The notes under the pieces: generated by a model
Database searches by the model: none
What the model was told of the DNA's origin: nothing
Seen by the model: the letters and a program-made list of their open reading frames with translations, nothing else
In this document: piece by piece, positions 31,363-39,193 of the stretch
How positions within the stretch are numbered: position 1 is the stretch's first letter
How the letters are laid out: the number at the start of each line of letters is the position of its first letter
Source: DATDAH01 sp036525535
Lineage (GTDB): Bacteria; Actinomycetota; Acidimicrobiia; Acidimicrobiales; DATDAH01
Length of the DNA: 45,158 nt
Reading direction: 5' to 3'
Assembly (NCBI GenBank): GCA_036525535.1
Contig: DATDAH010000234.1
Coordinates: forward strand, 1 to 45,158
Program-made: the position numbers and the translations under genes

Positions 31363-34074
31363 ATGCCGGACCCCTCGGTGGGCGCGACGCCGGCCACCAA
31401 CAAGGTCATGCTCGTCGACGGCAACTCGCTGACCTACCGGGCCTTCTTCGCCCTTCCCACCGACATGGCCACTGCCTCCGGCCAGGTCACCAACGCCGTC
31501 TTCGGCTTCACGTCGATGATGATCAACCTGATCCGGGACCACCAGCCCACCAACGTGGTGGTGGCGTTCGACCGCCCGGAGCCGACGTTCCGGCACGAGC
31601 GCGTCGCCACCTACAAGGGCAACCGGGACACCGCTCCCGACATCCTGCGCCAGCAGATGGGCCTCGTCCGCCAGGTCCTCGAGGCGCTGCGCATCCCCAT
31701 CCTCGAAGCACCCGGCTACGAGGCCGACGACATCCTGGCCACCCTCGCCACCCGGGCCCGGGACGCGGGTGACGAGGTGCTCATCGTCACCGGCGATCGG
31801 GACACCTACCAGTTGGTCGAGGACCCCCTGATCCGGGTGATCTACAACAAGCGGGGTGTGTCGGACTACGCCGACTACGACGAGGCCGGCATCAAGGAGC
31901 GCACGGGGGTGGCGCCGACCGACTACGTGATCTACGCCGCCCTCCGGGGCGATCCGTCCGACAACCTCCCGGGGATCCCCGGTGTGGGCGAGAAGACGGC
32001 AGCCAAGCTCGTCAACACGTACGGCGATCTCGACGGGATCTTCTCCCACCTCGACGACCAGACCCCCAAGCTGCGCCAGAACCTGGCCGAGAACGAGGCC
32101 CAGGCCCGCCTGAACGCCGAGGTCATGGTCCTGCTCCGGGACATCCCCCTCGAGGTCCAGCTCGACGACCTCACCATGGGGACCTTCGAGACCGAAGAGG
32201 TGCGGAAGCTCTTCGACTTCCTCGAGTTCCGCACCCTCTTCGACCGCCTGGCCGAAGCGTTCGACAACGACCTGGGCCCGGCCCTCGGTGGCTCCGAGGT
32301 GCTGGAGGCGGAGGTCGTCGAGACCGAGACGATCGCCGACGCGATCACCGTGCTCAACGGCCTGGCCGCCGCCGACCGCCTCGTGGCGGTGGCCGGCGCC
32401 TGGACCGGCCCCCCAGGCCGTAGCCCGCTGGCGGGCTTGGCCCTGGTGACCGAGCCGGCCGCCGCGGAGGTGACCTGGATCCCGGCCGAGCTGCTGGCCG
32501 ACGCCGAGGTCCGCGACGCGCTCGCGGCCACCGCGCCGACCGACGGCCGCCGCTTGGCGGCCCACGGGGCGAAGCCACTCCTGCGCAGCCTCACCGAGCT
32601 CGGGGTCGACGCCGGGCTCGGCGTCGACACGATGCTGGCGGCCTACCTCCTCGACCCGGCCGAGTCCCGCTACCTCCTCGAAGAACTGCTGATCCGGTAC
32701 GCCCAGCTCCAGCTCCCCGAGCAGTCGGCCAGCGCCGAAGGCCAGCTCGACCTCGACGAGACCGCCACGTCGCCCGGGGTCACAGCCGGCCGGGAGGCCT
32801 TGGCGGTCGACCGCCTGATCGCCCCCCTCCAGGCGTCGATGGTGGCCAACGGCGTCCAGCAGCTCTTCGACGACATCGAGGTGCCGCTGGTCGGCGTGCT
32901 GGCCCGCATGGAGGCGGTCGGCATCGCGGTGGACCGCGCCGTCCTCGAGGCCATCCACCAGCAACTGGTCACCGAATGCGACGTGCTCAGCGCCCAAATC
33001 GTCGAGGACGCGGGCGAGCCGTTCAACGTGAACTCCACCAAGCAGATGCGGGAGATCCTCTTCGACAAGCTGGGCCTCACCCCGCAGAAGAAGACGAAGA
33101 CCGGCTACTCCACCGACGCCGCCAGCCTCGAGAAGCTCCTCGGCCAGCACCCCATCATCGAGCACCTCCTGCGCTACCGCGAGGTCGAGAAGCTGCGGGG
33201 GACCTACGGCGAAGGCCTCCTGGCCGAGATCGGCCCGGACGGCCGCATCCACGCCACCTTCAACCAGACGGTGGCCCGCACCGGCCGGCTCAGCTCCGAC
33301 GCCCCGAACCTGCACAACATCCCGGTGCGCCGCGAGGCCGGCAAGGAGTTCCGCACTGCGTTCGTCCCCGCCCCGGGCTTCGAGATGCTGGTGGCCGACT
33401 ACAACCAGATCGAGCTCCGGTGCATCGCCCACCTGGCCGAGGACCCCGGCCTGATCGACGCGTTCGAGAGCGGTCGGGACATCCACACCGAGACCGCCTC
33501 CCGGATCTTCGGGGTGGAGGCCGACGGCGTCACCGGCGAGCAACGGTCGAAGGCCAAGATGGTCTCCTACGGCCTGGCCTACGGCATGGAGGCCTACGGC
33601 TTGGGTCAGCGCCTATCGATCCCCACCGACGAAGCGGCCGCGATCCTCGACGCCTACTTCGTGGCCTTCCCGGCGGTGCGGGCCTACATGGACCAGACCG
33701 TGGCCGAGGCCCGCGAGCGGGGCTACACCGAGACCCTGTTCGGACGACGGCGCCCGATCCCCGAGCTGAGCAGCAGCAACTTCCGCATCCGACAGGCGGG
33801 GGAGCGTCAGGCCATGAATGCCGGCATCCAGGGCCTGGCCGCCGACATCTTCAAGGTCGCCCTCGTCCGCCTCGACCAGGCCCTGCTGGCCGGCGGGCAC
33901 GAGAGCCGGCTGGTCCTGCAGGTCCACGACGAGGTGTTGCTCGAGGTCGACCCCGCCGAGCACGACGCCATGACCGAGCTGACCACGACCATCCTGTCGG
34001 GGGCGGCCGACCTCCGGGTCCCCCTCGAGGTCAATCTCGCCTTCGGGGACAGCTGGGCGGCGGCAAAAACGTGA
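31363..34074 (+). CDS. polA: DNA polymerase I
   Basis: Repair and Okazaki-fragment polymerase, 903 residues. The 5'-nuclease domain (about 14-310) has VMLVDGNSLTYRAFFA, GYEADDILATLA and GDPSDNLPGIPGVGEKTA. The middle domain (about 320-510) has the 3'-5' exonuclease fold position but not the Asp-x-Glu metal ligands (AVAGAWTG there), so proofreading is probably absent, as in other actinobacteria. The polymerase domain has motif A with Asp679 (VADYNQIELR), the O helix with Arg728, Lys732 and Tyr736, and motif C with Asp856 (QVHDEV). ATG 31363, two bases after pdtaR. Confidence 0.97.
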   Translation: MPDPSVGATPATNKVMLVDGNSLTYRAFFALPTDMATASGQVTNAVFGFTSMMINLIRDHQPTNVVVAFDRPEPTFRHERVATYKGNRDTAPDILRQQMGLVRQVLEALRIPILEAPGYEADDILATLATRARDAGDEVLIVTGDRDTYQLVEDPLIRVIYNKRGVSDYADYDEAGIKERTGVAPTDYVIYAALRGDPSDNLPGIPGVGEKTAAKLVNTYGDLDGIFSHLDDQTPKLRQNLAENEAQARLNAEVMVLLRDIPLEVQLDDLTMGTFETEEVRKLFDFLEFRTLFDRLAEAFDNDLGPALGGSEVLEAEVVETETIADAITVLNGLAAADRLVAVAGAWTGPPGRSPLAGLALVTEPAAAEVTWIPAELLADAEVRDALAATAPTDGRRLAAHGAKPLLRSLTELGVDAGLGVDTMLAAYLLDPAESRYLLEELLIRYAQLQLPEQSASAEGQLDLDETATSPGVTAGREALAVDRLIAPLQASMVANGVQQLFDDIEVPLVGVLARMEAVGIAVDRAVLEAIHQQLVTECDVLSAQIVEDAGEPFNVNSTKQMREILFDKLGLTPQKKTKTGYSTDAASLEKLLGQHPIIEHLLRYREVEKLRGTYGEGLLAEIGPDGRIHATFNQTVARTGRLSSDAPNLHNIPVRREAGKEFRTAFVPAPGFEMLVADYNQIELRCIAHLAEDPGLIDAFESGRDIHTETASRIFGVEADGVTGEQRSKAKMVSYGLAYGMEAYGLGQRLSIPTDEAAAILDAYFVAFPAVRAYMDQTVAEARERGYTETLFGRRRPIPELSSSNFRIRQAGERQAMNAGIQGLAADIFKVALVRLDQALLAGGHESRLVLQVHDEVLLEVDPAEHDAMTELTTTILSGAADLRVPLEVNLAFGDSWAAAKT

Positions 34075-34117
34075 TGCCGCGCTCAACTCCCCGCCCCCTC
34101 CGGCCGATGGGGAGGGC

Positions 34118-34122
34118 AGGAG
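34118..34122 (+). promoter_or_regulatory. Ribosome binding site that fixes a 59-residue gene
   Basis: AGGAG with six bases to ATG 34129. It is among the best binding sites in the window and is the main reason to accept the small gene. Confidence 0.6.
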
Positions 34123-34128
34123 CGGCCG

Positions 34129-34308
34129 ATGTCCACCAAACGAGCCACCCGAGCCAGCATCTGGTTCTGCTTGGCGCTTGCCCTCGCCATCTACGTCCTC
34201 GTCTCCGCCAGCCTCGCCGTGGCGACGGCGGATGTCTGTGACGGGACCCTCGGCGGGCAGAAGACCTGGCAGTTCGCCCCACCTCACTGGGAGTGCCCCG
34301 GCCGCTGA
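34129..34308 (+). CDS. 59-residue secreted or single-pass membrane protein
   Basis: Basic start (MSTKRATRAS), one hydrophobic segment (IWFCLALALAIYVLVSASLA), then ATADVCDGTLGGQKTWQF and an end with a second cysteine (ECPGR). It could be a signal peptide with a 25-residue exported part held by one disulfide, or an anchored small protein. Third codon positions stay G/C-rich to the stop. It follows polA by 54 bases. It overlaps the longest form of the next methyltransferase gene, whose true start is probably later. No family is recognised. Confidence 0.6.
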   Translation: MSTKRATRASIWFCLALALAIYVLVSASLAVATADVCDGTLGGQKTWQFAPPHWECPGR

Positions 34309-35062
34309 CGCCGGCGCTGGAGGGCCGACCCACTGGTTCGAGCCCTTGGCTGACCACGTGGGGGCGGCCTACGAGCGTTACTCCTTCACCAAGGGCACGG
34401 CCCAGGAGGCCGCCTTCCTCGTCGAGGCCCTGGCCCTGACGCCGGGGGAGCGGGTCCTCGACCTCGGCTGCGCCACCGGTCGCCACGTCCGCGCCCTGGC
34501 CGGGCACGGTGTTGCTCCCATCGGCCTCGACGTCTCGGCCCGGTTCCTGGCCGTAGCCGCCGAGGAGGCGCCCGAGCTGCCGTTCGTGCGGGGGGACGCC
34601 CGGAACCTGCCGATCGCCGACGGCACCGTTGACGCGGTGGTGTCGCTCTGCCAAGGGGGCTTCGGCCTCACCGGGGGACCGGCTGCCGCCCGGCTGGCGG
34701 CCGGAGTCGAGCCCGACGAGGTGGTCCTGGCCGAGCTGTCCCGGGTGCTCCGACCGGGCGGGCGCCTGGCGCTCACCGCCTTCTCGTCGTACTTCGCCGT
34801 GCGCGATCTTGGCGACGGGGAGGACTTCGACGCCGGGAGCGGCGTCCTGCACGAGCACACGGTGGTGCACGACCCCGAGGGCCGCCCGGCCGAGCAGGAG
34901 CTCTGGACGACCTGTTACACGCCCCGGGAGCTGCGCCTGCTCCTGGACCGCTGTGGCTTCTCCGTGGCAGGCCTGTGGTCCGTCCGTCCCGGCCGCTACG
35001 GCCGGGACGACCCCACGGTCGACTCTCCTGAGTATCTCGCCGTCGGCCGAATGCGCCGGTAG
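34232..35062 (+). CDS. Class I SAM-dependent methyltransferase (start uncertain)
   Basis: A methyltransferase with motif I VLDLGCATGRHVRALAGHG, then PIGLDVSARFL and FVRGDARNLPIADGTVDAVV, and VLRPGGRLALTAFS: the Methyltransf_11/25 type. The substrate is unknown. The conserved part begins at THWFEPLADHVGAAYERYSF, near 34330. ATG 34232 is the first good in-frame start before this, but it lies inside the 59-residue gene and its first codons do not look coding. TTG 34346 would cut the conserved start. A non-standard start near 34310 is possible. It is 22 bases from the rpsA GTG. Confidence 0.78.
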   Translation: MSVTGPSAGRRPGSSPHLTGSAPAADAGAGGPTHWFEPLADHVGAAYERYSFTKGTAQEAAFLVEALALTPGERVLDLGCATGRHVRALAGHGVAPIGLDVSARFLAVAAEEAPELPFVRGDARNLPIADGTVDAVVSLCQGGFGLTGGPAAARLAAGVEPDEVVLAELSRVLRPGGRLALTAFSSYFAVRDLGDGEDFDAGSGVLHEHTVVHDPEGRPAEQELWTTCYTPRELRLLLDRCGFSVAGLWSVRPGRYGRDDPTVDSPEYLAVGRMRR

Positions 35063-35084
35063 CCTTTCAGTCCGTTCCCCGGGG

Positions 35085-36704
35085 GTGCGCTTCTGCCCTC
35101 CGGTTCCCACTGTCCAGACCAACGAAAGTCCCCTCCCCGGGTCCGACGACCTCACCCCCTCGGCGACCGCTGTCGCCGATCCCCCCGCCGCCGACAGCCC
35201 CTTCGGCACCTTCGACGAGGAGGGGGTGTACCACCCCCGCCAGATCGTGGACAACGACCTCGGTGCCGGCCTCGACGAGGCCTATTCGGCCACTATGGTC
35301 GAGGTCAAGGACGGCCAGCTCGTCAGCGGCACCGTCGTACGCGTGGACCACGACGAGGTCCTGCTGGACATCGGGTACAAGTCCGAGGGCGTGATCCCCA
35401 GCCGTGAGCTGTCGATCCGCAACGATGTCGACCCGTCCGAGATCGTGTCGCTGGGCGACAGCCTCGACGCCTTGGTCCTCACCAAGGAGGACAAGGATGG
35501 CCGCCTGATCCTGTCGAAGAAGCGGGCCCAGTACGAGCTGGCCTGGGGCAAGATCGAGGAGATCAAGGAGGCCGAGGGCATGGTCTCCGGCCCGGTCATC
35601 GAAGTCGTCAAGGGTGGCCTGATCCTCGACATCGGGCTGCGGGGCTTCCTACCCGCCTCCCTGGTGGAGCTGCGCCGGGTCCGCGACCTCCAGCCGTACG
35701 TGGGCAAGGTCCTCGAGGCCAAGATCATCGAGCTCGACAAGAACCGCAACAACGTGGTGCTGTCCCGCCGGGCGTGGCTGGAGGAGACCCAACGCGAGCA
35801 GCGCGAGGAGTTCCTGGAGAACCTCAAGCCGGGCGAGCGCCGCAAGGGTGTCGTCTCCTCGGTGGTCAACTTCGGTGCCTTCGTCGACCTCGGCGGCATG
35901 GACGGCCTCGTCCACGTGTCCGAGCTGTCCTGGAAGCACGTCGACCACCCCAGCTCGGTCGTCGCCGTCGGTGACGAGATCGAGGTGCAGGTCCTGGAAG
36001 TGGATCTGGACCGGGAGCGCATCAGCCTCTCGCTCAAGGCCACCCAGCAGGATCCGTGGGAGGAGTTCGCGTCCGGTCACCGGGTCGGCGAGCTCGTCTA
36101 CGGCCGGGTCACCAAGCTCGTTCCCTTCGGCGCCTTCGTCCAGGTGGGCGACGGCATCGAGGGCCTGGTCCACATCTCGGAGATGTCGGCCCACCACGTC
36201 GAGCTGCCCGAGCAGGTCGTCACGCCGGGCGAGGAGCTGTGGGTGAAGGTCATCGACCTCGACCTCCAGCGCCGCCGCATCAGCCTGTCGATCAAGCAGG
36301 CCGCGGAAGGTGGCGTCGTGGCCGCCGAGTACCAGGAGCACTTCGGCGAGCACGCCTACGACGAGTCCGGCAACTACGTCGGCCCGTCCGGTGAGATCGA
36401 CGAAGCCTGGGCCGAGTACTACGAGGAGCACGGCCTGGATCCGGCCACCGGCCAGCCCAAGGTGCCGACCGCCACGCCGGCGACCGAGGAGGACGCCGCC
36501 GCCGGCGACGGCAACGGCGCCATGGCCGCCGCCCTGGCCGATGCCGGCCTGGAGGCCCCCGCCGAGCCCGAGGACGCCGAGGCCCCCGCCGGCCCCGAGG
36601 CGGAAGTCGCCGAGGCCCCCGCGGAGCCCGACGGGGCCGAGGCCGCCGCCGAGCCCGAGGCGGAGGTCGCCGAGGCCCCCGGCGAGGACGACGCCACCGC
36701 CTGA
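35085..36704 (+). CDS. rpsA: 30S ribosomal protein S1
   Basis: S1 binds mRNA on the small subunit. Of 539 residues, four S1 (OB-fold) domains lie at about 77-146, 164-229, 252-319 and 335-405, with motifs such as VLLDIGYKSEGVIP and FGAFVDLGGMDGLVHVSELS. Four domains is the actinobacterial form (six in E. coli). The N-terminal DEEGVYHPRQIVDNDLG and the segment AYDESGNYVGPSGEIDEAW after domain 4 are conserved in relatives. The last 70 residues are Ala/Glu/Pro repeats. GTG 35085 is the only start that keeps the N-terminal part; no ribosome binding site is clear. Confidence 0.94.
   Translation: MRFCPPVPTVQTNESPLPGSDDLTPSATAVADPPAADSPFGTFDEEGVYHPRQIVDNDLGAGLDEAYSATMVEVKDGQLVSGTVVRVDHDEVLLDIGYKSEGVIPSRELSIRNDVDPSEIVSLGDSLDALVLTKEDKDGRLILSKKRAQYELAWGKIEEIKEAEGMVSGPVIEVVKGGLILDIGLRGFLPASLVELRRVRDLQPYVGKVLEAKIIELDKNRNNVVLSRRAWLEETQREQREEFLENLKPGERRKGVVSSVVNFGAFVDLGGMDGLVHVSELSWKHVDHPSSVVAVGDEIEVQVLEVDLDRERISLSLKATQQDPWEEFASGHRVGELVYGRVTKLVPFGAFVQVGDGIEGLVHISEMSAHHVELPEQVVTPGEELWVKVIDLDLQRRRISLSIKQAAEGGVVAAEYQEHFGEHAYDESGNYVGPSGEIDEAWAEYYEEHGLDPATGQPKVPTATPATEEDAAAGDGNGAMAAALADAGLEAPAEPEDAEAPAGPEAEVAEAPAEPDGAEAAAEPEAEVAEAPGEDDATA
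36594..36681 (+). repeat. 60-bp coding repeat in the S1 tail
   Basis: A block starting near 36594 returns 60 bases later at 36654 with few changes; both copies encode PEAEVAEAP. The encoded tail is acidic and rich in Ala and Pro. Such repeats vary in copy number between strains. Confidence 0.7.
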
Positions 36705-36708
36705 TCCC

Positions 36709-36724
36709 GCCGCCTGAGGGCGGC
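36709..36724 (+). terminator. Short hairpin after rpsA
   Basis: GCCGCC and GGCGGC, a 6-bp stem with loop TGAG, four bases after the rpsA stop. It may act together with the long hairpin that follows. Confidence 0.35.
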
Positions 36725-36738
36725 ACCAGTTCCAAACT

Positions 36739-36777
36739 CGAGGCGACAGCTCACGGATTCCGTGGGTTGTCGCCTCG
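36739..36777 (+). terminator. Long two-part hairpin between rpsA and cpaB
   Basis: CGAGGCGACA pairs with TGTCGCCTCG (10 bp), a small internal loop follows, and CACGG pairs with CCGTG over an ATT loop. CGTCGTTTGG comes after it, a weak T-run. It is probably the rpsA terminator; it separates the ribosomal gene from the pilus operon, whose promoter must lie between 36778 and 36921. Confidence 0.65.
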
Positions 36778-36921
36778 ACGTCGTTTGGGGTCGCGACGGA
36801 GCGCCGCGCCTTTCCCCATTCCCGTTCGACCAATCGCTAAGCACGCGGAGGGTCCGGCCGACCTAGTGAGAGACACAGGCCGGGCCCACCGGCACAGGCG
36901 CAACCAGCAAAGAGGTCGGAC

Positions 36922-37788
36922 GTGAGCTCTCGCAGAACCATGATCCTCATCGCGGCGATCGCGGTGGGCTGTATCGCCGCATTCGTCGTACTCAAGTACG
37001 TCAGCGGTGTCGAGGAACGAGCGAACGGGGACGCCGAGCGCGTCTCGGTCCTGGTCGTTCGAGCGGACATCCCCCAGGGGGTCCCCGGTGAGCAGGCCGT
37101 GCAGGAGGGTTGGATCGTCGAGGACGAGATCGCCCGCGAGTTCCTGCCCGCCACCCGCATCACCGACTTCGACCAGATCACCGGGAAGGTGGCCCTGAAC
37201 ACGCTGGCTGCCAACCAGGTCCTGGTGGAGGGGATGTTCGTCGATCCGACGACCAACTCGATCGGGTTCGGACGACGCCTCGAGGAGAACCACGTCGCCT
37301 ACACGATCTCGGTGGACAGCACGAGCGGCGTCGCCGGCCTGCTCGTCCCCGGTGACCTGGTCGACATCTTCGCCACGACCGGTGAGGGCGACCCCACCGA
37401 CGCGGAGGTGTCGTCCGACACGGCCGAGCAGCAGGGGATCTTCGGGCAGAACGCCCGCCTCCTCTACCACCAGGTCCGCATCCTGGCCATCGGCACGGAG
37501 ACCGCGCCGCAGCCCGGTGAGGAACAGGCCGCCGCCGAGGGTGAGGAGACGGCCGCCGAGGCGCCACAGGCCAGCGGCCTGCTGACCCTCGATCTCCCGA
37601 TCGACGCCGCCCAGCTCATCGCCTCGGTGGATTCCAGTGCCCTGCGCCTGGCCCTGACCGGGCCGGACTACCAGGCTCAGCCGATCCCCCGGATCGACCT
37701 GAACGACCTGGCCGAGCTGCCCGGCGAGACGGACGCCCGGACCCGCTTCGGGACGCTCACCCCCTACGGGCCCGACGGCCCTCAGTAA
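36922..37788 (+). CDS. cpaB: Flp/Tad pilus assembly protein CpaB (RcpC)
   Basis: A periplasmic or wall-side Tad pilus assembly protein, 288 residues. One N-terminal membrane helix (about 7-27, MILIAAIAVGCIAAFVVL) precedes an SAF domain (about 41-105, RVSVLVVRADIPQGV) and the RcpC-like domain (AYTISVDSTSGVAGLLVPGDLVDIFAT). An acidic Glu/Ala linker (about 192-217) is unusual. GTG 36922 has AGAGG six bases upstream (36911-36915). It opens the tad operon. Confidence 0.9.
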   Translation: MSSRRTMILIAAIAVGCIAAFVVLKYVSGVEERANGDAERVSVLVVRADIPQGVPGEQAVQEGWIVEDEIAREFLPATRITDFDQITGKVALNTLAANQVLVEGMFVDPTTNSIGFGRRLEENHVAYTISVDSTSGVAGLLVPGDLVDIFATTGEGDPTDAEVSSDTAEQQGIFGQNARLLYHQVRILAIGTETAPQPGEEQAAAEGEETAAEAPQASGLLTLDLPIDAAQLIASVDSSALRLALTGPDYQAQPIPRIDLNDLAELPGETDARTRFGTLTPYGPDGPQ

Positions 37789-37827
37789 CCGACCCACTCG
37801 CCGAATCGCCCCACCGGAGCCTGAGCT

Positions 37828-39165
37828 ATGAGCAACCTGTTCTCTGACCCCCTCGGCAGCACCGACTCGTTCGGTGGCGCCGCGGGCGTCGAGCTGGCGC
37901 CCATCGGGGTGTCGGTGCCGACCGGCTACCCGGGCGGCGACGCCTTCGGTAGCAGCAACGGCACCATGGGACTCGAGCCTCTGTCCTCCGCCCCGGACCT
38001 GAGCCACCTGCCGCTGGCCACCGTCGACGTCGACGAGATGGTCCGCACCCAGCTGGCCATGCAGCTCGGCACCCACGCCGTGCCCTTCCCGTCGATCGAG
38101 GCCCTGGCGACCAAGCTCACAGGGACGCCTCTGGTCGTGGTCCTGGGACCGTCGATGGCCTCGCCGGACCAGTTGGTCGTGGTCGAGCGCCTGACCCGCC
38201 CCCGGCCCGAGATCGGGGCCATCCTCATCGCCGAGCAGCTCACCACGGAGGTCCTCCAGCAGGCCCTCCGGGCCGGCGTCCGGGACGTGTTGCCGCTCCA
38301 GGACCTCTCCCATCTGGCCATGACGGTCAAACGGGTCGGCGACATGCTCGGCAGTGGCTCGCAGCAGCCGGCGATCATGGACCCGAACAACGTCCACGGA
38401 GCCCCCGAGCCCGGCGGCGACGGCCAGGTCATCACCGTCTTCTCGACCAAGGGTGGGGCGGGCAAGTCGGTCATCGCCTGCAACGTGGCCGTGCGCTTGG
38501 CCAAGAAGAGCAACCGGCCCGTGGCCCTGGTCGACGCCGACCTCCAGTTCGGCGACGTGGCCGTCATGCTCAAGCTGGCCCCCCAGCACACCATCGTCGA
38601 CGCCGTCGGCTCGCTCGATCGCGGCATGGACGCGGCGATGCTCCAGAGCCTGCTCGTGCAGCACGATGCCTCCGGCCTCTACGTGCTGCCCGCCCCCCTG
38701 GAGCCGGCCTTCGCCGACCAGATCCGGGGCGAGGAGATGGTGCGCATCGTCGAGGTGCTGCGCAGCTTCTGCAGTCACGTCATCATCGACACGCCGGCGT
38801 ACTTCAACGACGTCGTCCTCGGCCTGATCGAGATCAGCGACGACGTGCTCCTGGTCGCCGGGATGGACATCCCGAACATCAAGAACGTCAAGATCGGGCT
38901 GCAGACCCTGCGCCTGCTCAACACGCCGATGTCCAAGCTCCGCCTGGTCCTCAACCGGGCCAACTCCAAGGTGAAGCTGGACGTCAGCGAGGTCGAGAAG
39001 ACCCTGCAGGTCAAGGCCGATGCCCTGATCCCGAGCGACGTCGTGGTGCCCCAGTCGGTGAACAAGGGCATCCCCGTGGTCCTCGCCGCCCCCAAGGCGG
39101 CCGTGACCCGGGCCATCGAACAACTCGCCGACACCTTCCTGATTGCCGAGACCGCCGGTCGTTGA
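37828..39165 (+). CDS. cpaE: Pilus assembly ATPase CpaE/TadZ (ParA/MinD-like)
   Basis: TadZ/CpaE places the Tad machine at a cell site. Of 445 residues, the first 65 are disordered and Gly/Ser-rich. About 66-190 is an atypical receiver-like domain (PLVVVLGPS, AGVRDVLPL) without a clear phospho-acceptor. The C-terminal half is a MinD/ParA ATPase with deviant Walker A VFSTKGGAGKSVIACN, VDADLQFGDVAVML and HVIIDTPAYFND. ATG 37828, 39 bases after cpaB. Confidence 0.92.
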   Translation: MSNLFSDPLGSTDSFGGAAGVELAPIGVSVPTGYPGGDAFGSSNGTMGLEPLSSAPDLSHLPLATVDVDEMVRTQLAMQLGTHAVPFPSIEALATKLTGTPLVVVLGPSMASPDQLVVVERLTRPRPEIGAILIAEQLTTEVLQQALRAGVRDVLPLQDLSHLAMTVKRVGDMLGSGSQQPAIMDPNNVHGAPEPGGDGQVITVFSTKGGAGKSVIACNVAVRLAKKSNRPVALVDADLQFGDVAVMLKLAPQHTIVDAVGSLDRGMDAAMLQSLLVQHDASGLYVLPAPLEPAFADQIRGEEMVRIVEVLRSFCSHVIIDTPAYFNDVVLGLIEISDDVLLVAGMDIPNIKNVKIGLQTLRLLNTPMSKLRLVLNRANSKVKLDVSEVEKTLQVKADALIPSDVVVPQSVNKGIPVVLAAPKAAVTRAIEQLADTFLIAETAGR

Positions 39166-39193
39166 CCGGTAACCAACCGCCGAGGAGAAGCTG

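Noticed and set aside
31072..33543. An 823-codon minus-strand frame antisense to polA
   Set aside because: Same reason; it mirrors the codon bias of polA.
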